A stretch of DNA of 64,000 nt, from NCBI GenBank assembly GCA_951812925.1, contig OX638368.1, positions 23,499,187-23,563,186 of the forward strand, given 5' to 3'. Under the pieces are notes generated by a model. That model did no database searches. It was not told the origin of the DNA and was given only the letters and a program-made list of their open reading frames with translations. Origin of the DNA: Calliopum simillimum. Taxonomy: Eukaryota > Arthropoda > Insecta > Diptera > Lauxaniidae. Shown here one piece after another: positions 57,176 to 64,000 of the stretch (positions are counted from its first letter, which is position 1; the number at the start of each line of letters is the position of its first letter). Position numbers and translations under genes: made by a program.

Positions 57176-58071
57176 CATTACTGTACTTACTTATTAAGTA
57201 TTTGAATATTTCACATACATCTAAGACCTTCCTGGAACATTAAATCATTGTCAATACCAAATGTTGTCCTGTTGCTATGCGCAACAGCAGCAGCAGCAGT
57301 GGCAGCACCTTCTTGTATGATATTCCACCCTTTGCGCGCATCGCATCAATCCGCGCTTTAGTGTCTTTGCGATTGCAATAGATGTTCTCTGTTCTGTTCA
57401 AGGATATTTCATTATCCTTGAATAAGCACTGGCACTGTACACATACACACAGTACACAGCTTGGTTCCAAGTTAAGAAGAGGGTTAGTCTTTTGTCTTCT
57501 AAAAAGAAGCAGCAATAGTAATAACTTTTTTCATTCAACATTTTGATTTTTGGGGACTTGTAAACAGGAATAAGGGTTTTTTCTTTTTCTTCTTCTTCTG
57601 CTTGTGTTTCTCCGCACTGTCATTTTGTGCACATTGTTATTGGTATGTGAGTGTTGAAATTCATGAGCTGATTAGTGAGCAGTGTTGCCAGGTGAATCAT
57701 TTCGATATTTTTGTAAATTTTAAGACGTATTAACTTTCTTATGCTTTGTTCCCTTCGCCTTGGTTAACTAGATCGAAATAAGGAAAAGCAAAACTCAATG
57801 ATCCGCATTCCCACTGTGTAGTTTAGTATTTTGTCTGAGAATTTCAGGGCTGCTATGGTTGGTTTTCTTAGGACTAATACACACATATATACCAATATAA
57901 CTTGGTTTGTGGATAAATAAGCATAAACTAACTATGTAAGTCGCCTTAACCAAGCGAGTGGAAACGAAGTACGAGTCTTCTCGTTATGTGTTTTCAAAGA
58001 ATTGATGAAATATGAAGTAAAGGTGTTTTGGAAGCTGTTGTTGGAGAGTTTGGTGCCCAATTCACTTAACA
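57176..58071. other. Unassigned DNA with a CAG microsatellite
   Basis: (CAG)n at about 57285-57300 and a TTC/TCT tract near 57580. No gene is recognised. Confidence 0.3.
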
Positions 58072-58326
58072 TTAGGCTATGAATTTACAATTTTTGTCCT
58101 GATCATTACAAAGCAGCGTTAAGTCAGCAGTAATATAGTAAATCCAGAGCGAAAAAAGATATGGACCTAAGTACAAAGAATTATAAGATAAAGAACTCTC
58201 ATCATCGGAATTTGCGAAAGTGAAACATGCATCCACGAAAGAAACCGCAATTATAAAACACAAAATAACCCACAATAAAATCAAATAGCAAACAACAGAA
58301 TTAGCCAAGCGTTTTTCTTTATACAT
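58072..58326 (-). CDS. Possible small membrane or secreted protein, 84 residues
   Basis: ATG at 58326 has a good context (GATGCCATG). Residues 1-6 are charged, 10-35 form a strong hydrophobic segment (VVCYLILLWVILCFIIAVSF), then a polar stretch with Ser and Asp, and a second hydrophobic segment at about 51-67. It might be a signal anchor protein or a first exon. No homologue is known to me and the context gives no help, so it could be chance. Confidence 0.25.
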   Translation of the reverse strand: MYKEKRLANSVVCYLILLWVILCFIIAVSFVDACFTFANSDDESSLSYNSLYLGPYLFSLWIYYITADLTLLCNDQDKNCKFIA

Positions 58327-58839
58327 GGCATCGTCTGCTGGCTGTTGTTTGATTTTATTGTTAATTATTTTGGGGTTTTTTTAATTGCGGTTTCTTCGTG
58401 AACGCATTCTCACGAATTCCGGTGAAGAGAGTACTTAAGCTTATAGTTCTTTCCTAAGTACTACTGTATAGACACGTAGCGCTTTTTGCATAGGTTTCTT
58501 CCCCAACGACATTTGCCAAACTAGTACCTACCTTGTAGATCAAAATTGGTCTAACTACAATTTCATGGAATTTTAGGTGGAAGCTCCAACTTTTGCCAAA
58601 AGCATTCTTGAACTTGCTTTTGTTTCCTGTCGAGAATCATACCAAAGAACGTTTTTTTAAAGTCCAAGTCTTAACTCCGTAGGATATTAAAGAGATTAAG
58701 ATAAGATGGTGAAGAAAACGCACGTGAATTTTTTCTATGCCAAAAGCCCTTCGAATGGTAAGTCTAGTGGGGCCCCATTAATATTATTCTGACCCCAACT
58801 AATCTTTGCTTGTTGATGCAACTAATCTGTACCTAGAAC
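58327..58839. other. Unassigned DNA
   Basis: Nothing recognised. Confidence 0.3.
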
Positions 58840-59700
58840 TAGAATTAGAAAAAGATTGGGATTTAGTCACCAAATGTCACTGTGGCCTATTGTGCAAACC
58901 CTGATAAGACTCAATTGTAAGTCAGTCTATAGGCGCATGGCATTAACAAATGTCCCTTGGAGGCAGGGGCGTAGCTAGAATTTTATTTCGGGAGGGGCCC
59001 TACAAGCTATTTTGTTCAAAATCACAAAATAAATATTACTACAAGCTATTTTGTTCAAAATCACAAAATTAATATTACTTACTTGTACATCTTTATTGCG
59101 GTGTGATTAGAAAATTTCGGGCTAGAGCCCCCTTGTACCCTTCAAAAATTCGCCCCTTCTTGAAGATAAAGCGCTAACCTCAGAAGCTAAGGGGTATAAG
59201 ATAAAGTCTGTGTCTTGCTAGACTGTCACAGTGGCATAGAATATGTTATGCTATTTCCTCTTCCTCTTTTTCTTGTTTATAGAATCTAGAATGATTTAGA
59301 TATTGTCTGTTGTCCAGGGTGTCGTCACAGCCTTCTTGAACTTTTCTGTTCAGCCAATTATTTAAGGTAAATTTCCAATTCAAATCCAACAATTCCGCTA
59401 TGCACAGGTACTCAAATAAGGTTAACCTTATATCGGGACGCGAGTTTGATTATTAGTTGAAGGCACTTCCAAACTAACATCGATATAATTTAGAAGGAGT
59501 TTAAGGCTTAAAGTGCCGCTTTGTTGTCAGATAGTCTGTAGATCTTTATTTCACAAGAAAGCCTTTTTTCATATTCCCTTAGGAAAAGTTCGACTGCATG
59601 TATTTCCGTCCGAAACAATCAGTTTTCTTGTCTCTTGCATTCAAAAATGTTTTTATGGGGTGTAACCCTGTATACACAAGCGCCAGCTCCCTCATTCTTT
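58840..59700 (-). mobile_element. LINE family L fragment, third copy
   Basis: 58840-58963 and 59159-59260 match the 3' UTR of the copy at 56025 (AAGTCAGTCTATAGGCGCAT, GTGTCTTGCTAGACTGTCAC). 59310-59700 follow its RNase H region, with GTCACAGCCTTCTTGAAC and CTATGCACAGGTACTCAAAT still aligned. The coding sequence is badly decayed. A MITE interrupts it. Confidence 0.65.
58964..59158. mobile_element. hAT-type MITE in the third LINE L copy
   Basis: Starts CAGGGGCGTAGCTAGAATTT and ends GCCCCTT (expected GCCCCTG). Flanks CTTGGAGG and CTTGAAGA match in 6 of 8. Comparison with the uninterrupted copy at 56025 confirms the insertion point. It has an internal direct duplication of TACAAGCTATTTTGTTCAAA. 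Confidence 0.75.
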
Positions 59701-59835
59701 TTGTAAATAAAAATAATTGAGTTTCAAATTAATTTTGTAGTAAAAAGGAAAATCAATAAGTTTAAATTAATTAATGGCAACACTGTTCCAACAAAAGACT
59801 TGTTGTCTGTATGCGCTCTCCCGCTCTCGCGATTC

Positions 59836-60324
59836 AGTGTGTTCTGTTTTTTATTGTTTGTATCCTGTTTTTCTCCCCTTCATAACGTTATACACCAGCG
59901 CTTTTGTTTTGGTGGTATTTCGCGTCCTTTTTTGAATGTTTTGCACTACATTTTTTGGGTTGTTCGGGAATTCTGCTTGTCACGATGACACAGTTTTCGA
60001 GTGCAATTCAGGGAAGTCGGTTGTTTTGTTTTTTGTATTTCGCGATCGGTTATTGTTATTTTTCGATTATTTTCGTTTTCCATTGGAATTCGTCATTATC
60101 GCGTTCGCGTTTGTTATTAAGGATTAGGATGCAAATCGGATTTTTTTTTTCGTGTCGCTAGTTAGAAGTCGTTTTTGGTCTTGATTGTGCTGTTATTCGA
60201 AAATATTTCATTGTTATTTCGAACGTCTAAGTAACGTTGTTAGTTGATTTGGACTGTTTTTAACCAAAAAAACCATTTTGGCATTCCCTGACGGTTTTAA
60301 AGTTTAAAAATATAATTAAACTTG
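59836..60324 (+). promoter_or_regulatory. Possible untranslated first exon
   Basis: An initiator-like TCAGTG at 59834 begins a less AT-rich, CpG-bearing segment. It ends at CTTG followed by GTAAGT (60325-60330), a perfect 5' splice site. Frames in it lack a domain, so it would be a 5' UTR of a gene continuing past the window. Weak evidence. Confidence 0.3.
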
Positions 60325-61639
60325 GTAAGTTGTCGATTCTTTTCACTTGAATATTTCTTAATTTTGCAAAAAACAAACTCTATAAATGAAGACTTAAGAC
60401 TTATATTTGGAATGATTTGAAAGTTTATTTCTATTATGTACTCGAAATTAATTTACCTTTTATAATACTTTTATTTAAAATTATATCATTAACTTTAAAG
60501 CACTTTCTGATGTTTCATTAACGTCACAATGTCTGGAAATAATAAACTATTTAAGTGTTAATTTTAAACCGCAAGCAATAAAAAATTGATCTATCTAACT
60601 TAATTTAAATTGGGGAATCACGTTGAATCGTAAACAACTTAGTCATGGCGACAGTGAGAACAAGCTGCTATTTTTTCTAATGAAAATAAAAGCTGTCTGT
60701 TTTATTTAATTTCATTAAATTTTAATGCTAACTTAGCATAGCAAATCAAGATATAGCTAACGTAAAAAATCTATATTAAATTCATGAAAGTACATTTTCG
60801 TTCGTACAAAGATGACTAAATATCTATTCGAAAAGCTAATCTGATAAATGTGAAATCATAAGTCCGATTTCATTTTACATTTTCCAAATAAAATATACTA
60901 GAATCGCCTAATGGTCAAAATTTGAGCACAAATAAATGTATTTAATAATTTTGGTACTTTTTGGACAGTTTTAGTACTATCGAAACTTTCAGAGCATTTT
61001 GCTTTAAAATCATCTGGCTTAACGGGTATATAAATTAGCAAAATTTCCATATTTGGAGTGATAACAATCCCGTAGATACTCTACAGGCGCTCCCCTTACA
61101 TCCGAAAATATTTACTGCCTGAAAAGGTTGGCATCTCGAAGGTCTATACATTCAATGGTGAGAGCTACAGGCAAATGATTCGTGACTTGTTGACATAATT
61201 TAAATTAAGTAGGTTTTAAAGAAAAAGATTAGAGGTTTCAAAACCTTTATCGTAAATCACGGACATACGACCTCTTTTCTAGTTATAATAGTCTATTGAT
61301 TAGGAAATTTTAAAAGGAAGTAAGACGTTCACGGGTATTTATTACAGAAATCGGGCAATTGGTCATTAAAGATGAAAAAACCGCGTAGGGCTATTAAATT
61401 AGACGGTAGAAATCGGTGGAGGGGGGGTAATGCACCCTTTACAATTTTTTTCAAAATATCTAGCAAACGAAGCAAAACTTCGATATTTTTTTTAGGAAAC
61501 TTTTTGTAGAGAATTAAATTTGCCATCGAAAAATTTCTCATACCAAAAATTTTGAAACAAAAAAGAAAAAAAAAACGAATCCTTGTTTTTTTTTATTTTT
61601 TTGGCTATAACTTTTTTGGAGTCAGAGATAGGTAAAGAC
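60325..61639. other. Unassigned DNA, contains the left end of family X
   Basis: 60900-60990 repeats the start of family X (AATGGTCAAAATTTGAGCAC, AATTTTGGTACTTTTTGGAC). The rest is not recognised and may be intron. Confidence 0.35.
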
Positions 61640-62730
61640 ATTCCGCAATATAAAAAAAGTAGATAAAATTTACTTTAAAATGGTTTATTTAAAAATTTCT
61701 TATGTCAAAAATTGACCGAAATATGGCTACACAAACATAGAAATTTTTTTATGCGGTCGCACAGTGCTGCGATAGAAGGCATTTGTGTAAAAAATTTTTG
61801 TTGAAATTTAAAATTTTTTTTATGCCATTCTACAGCAAATAGTCCAATTAAGAAATCCCCTGATAATTTTTGAAAACTAGTGTGATTTGTAAGTGTCACA
61901 GCTTGTTAAAGTCGAACTATTTTTCGAAAAAATAACATTTAAGAAAATTTACTAATCGCAGAACTTTTTAAAAATAATTACTGCTCATAAACCTCAAAAG
62001 CAATTGTTATTAAATAAAATGCATACAAAATCCTACATACCCATTTATTTTTAGTACTTTTTGTTTGCAAATTTTTTTAGCCAAATTAAAGTTATTTTAA
62101 AAAATATAAAAAAAATTTTTCAAATATTAAAAACCGGAAAATGCTAATTTTCTTTAGAGCAGGAAAAAAAAAGACGGGACATGCGGGCATTGTCCTTAAA
62201 CGTACAGATAGTACAGATTCCATATTTTAAGATAGGAAAAATTCACAACCCCGCTTTTCCCCGTTTACTTTAAATATTTATAAAATTTACACCACAAAAT
62301 TTTTATCAAATGCTTTTGAATTTTTTTAAAATTTGATATTTTTTACAGCCTACTTTTATATGTCAAAAACACTATTAACTATTAAAATTTTAATATGGTT
62401 TTTTACAGCCTAAAAGCATGCACAAATATTTTTTCCAGATAACTTTCGTGGTTTTATTTATTTGAATATCTTTTTTTCTATTTATTGCATTTAAAAATTA
62501 ATTGCATTTCTGAAAACAGCGTAAAAAAATGTATCAGTATGGTAAATCTTATTGAAATCGAACCAAAACTGTGGAACTTCCGTTCCGTTGTATGGAGTGA
62601 CAGCACTGTGGGTCGGCAAAACAGTTTTTATTCAAAACCAAGGCGTTATTTTAAATGAAGTTTTATCTACTTTTTTTTTTTTGATATTACGCAATGTCGC
62701 AAACTCAGACTAAACAGTTTTTCAATTTGT
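61604..62730. mobile_element. Large inverted-repeat element of about 1.1 kb
   Basis: The left arm (GGAGTCAGAGATAGGTAAAG, CATTCCGCAATATAAAAAAA, GTAGATAAAATTTACTTTAA; 61618-61682) is inverted at 62648-62715 (GTTTTATCTACTTTTTTTTT, ATTACGCAATGTCGCAAACT). Outer limits are unclear and the interior is AT-rich without coding sequence. Confidence 0.5.
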
Positions 62731-63054
62731 ATTACAAAAAAAGATCGAATAAATTTCTTAAAATGTAGGGGAAGGGTACCGGGTGTGGGCACCGTTTTGT
62801 TTTCGACTCATAACTTTTGACCAAATGTATATTATGCAGACATATAAGTATCAATGGAAAGCTAAAGACCTTAGCTAACTATTGGTGAAAAAAGTAAATT
62901 GATTTTGTCAGTTGGAAAAATTACATAAAAAAAATAGTGATCATTTTTGGCAAAAAAAAAAATTTTGGGTCCGGTTGTGGGGAAAAATGTGCGGCTAAAA
63001 ATGGGAAAATATGAAATTAAACGCAATCAATTAGAGAGAAAGCAAAATTAACTT
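62731..63054. other. Unassigned DNA, perhaps part of the pogo-like relic
   Basis: GGTACCGGGTGTGGGCACCG at about 62777 might be a terminus of the relic to the right, but I could not find a matching end. Confidence 0.3.
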
Positions 63055-63345
63055 ATTTCGGAAACATTGACTCACAAAAATTTAACAAATTCTGCTCAAC
63101 GGCTTCAATAAATTCAGCGTCACTGAAAACGTCTGGATCGAATGGCATCATGCCTGTTGCTTCGAAACCAGACTTTAATATCTTCGGCTGATGACAGATC
63201 AATTGTTTTGCAGATTAAGCTAGCTAGGTGAAGTAATTTCTAGTCCTTTTTGACATTGATCTTTTGCCAAGCATACATTTTTGTACCAATCCATGCCCGC
63301 CATCTGCTCCTCGGTCTACTTGTCTGCAAACTCAATACCGAGATT
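63055..63345 (-). pseudogene. Internally deleted pogo/Tigger-like transposase relic
   Basis: On the minus strand, IEFADK(stop)TEEQMAGMDWYKNV at about 63345-63280 matches the DNA-binding part of CENP-B/jerky/pogo-type proteins. It is followed after a deletion by GMMPFDPDVFSDAEFIEAVE (about 63155-63090), the segment near their C terminus. The whole DDE core is missing and stops are present. Confidence 0.6.
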
Positions 63346-64000
63346 TTTTACAAAGTGTTAGTGTTTTTTTTACGTTATTAAGTTCGAATAACTATGAATA
63401 CCCATAAATCGAGAGTAGCTGACACAATTTTTTTAAACAATATGAGTACATTATACATGAATTATTTGCCCAGATTCGAAAAAAAAAATTGCATAAATTT
63501 TCCTCTCAGTGTATCTATAAACGTTGACAATGATGACAACCATTAGTATAGCGAAGAAAAGTGTAATAAACCCACACACATTTCGCTACTTGTGAGGCGT
63601 CTTCCGCCTTTGAATTCTTCAAGATGCAAGTCATCATGTCAAATAGTTCTCAAGCGCTTTTCTTTCTGCAGCATTTTGAGTTCTACATACAATCACTTAG
63701 TATTTTTATTTTATATTTCTTAAAATGAATTTTAAAATGAGTATGCACTCATATACTACATGCCTACATATATATTCAGCTAATTAAGATAAAATTTATT
63801 TTACTTTTCTTGTCACTTTAAATATATATGTATGCATATAATTCATTAGAATATTTTCATTAAACTATTGTTTGTCATGTCTCATATGAAATTATACTTT
63901 TAAATGCCCACTTTCACACGCGTACACCCTACATTAAGCGCATACCATCTGTTGCAAACTGTTAAAAAGGCGTGGCAGTATGAAAAGTTCACATAAAATT
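63346..64000. other. Unassigned AT-rich DNA
   Basis: TATATA and TACATA simple sequence; no gene or element ends. Confidence 0.3.

Overview
The window is eukaryotic: AT-rich, gene-poor insect DNA with GT-AG splice signals, poly(A) signals and a dense layer of transposons. Families and style point to a higher dipteran, possibly a tephritid fruit fly. The support is one clear protein-coding gene (a BUD13 orthologue), the first exon of a ZAD-type zinc-finger gene, a DD41D (rosa-like) element, DD34D mariners, Tc1-like elements and several clade-typical LINEs. The species is an inference; no marker in the window fixes it.

Layout. 1-8.7 kb: mostly unassigned AT-rich DNA with a DD41D element (3849-4776), a tRNA-like 3' half on the minus strand (about 6930) and a possible acidic exon (7151-7280). 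8.8-11.5 kb: first coding exon of a minus-strand ZAD gene and its 5' flank. 12.5-18 kb: nested MITEs, a 1.66-kb palindromic element, and a dead hAT transposase broken by a foldback. 18.25-19.92 kb: a 409-bp tandem array, four units, each carrying an internally deleted piece of BUD13 and sitting on the start codon of a minus-strand reading frame. 20.4-26 kb: MITEs, a non-autonomous Transib-like element with an exact 5-bp duplication, a broken small gene, and a GC-rich palindromic element with an exact 8-bp duplication. 26.4-28.4 kb: BUD13. 28.4-36.9 kb: foldback elements, including a 1.87-kb palindrome inserted in a LINE reverse-transcriptase fragment. 36.9-50 kb: an intact mariner, a decayed transposon-related gene, two Tc1-like elements and a dispersed repeat called here family X. 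51-59.7 kb: LINE fragments, one nested in another. 59.8-64 kb: a possible untranslated first exon, another large inverted repeat and a pogo-like relic.

There is no operon or multi-gene system. The only gene that looks fully functional is BUD13 (pre-mRNA splicing and retention). The only transposon gene that looks intact is the DD34D mariner at 37005-38078. The most unusual items are the BUD13-derived array about 6.6 kb from its likely source, the large palindromic elements with defined target duplications, and the Tc1-like element whose 163-bp inverted repeats run into both ends of its own coding sequence.
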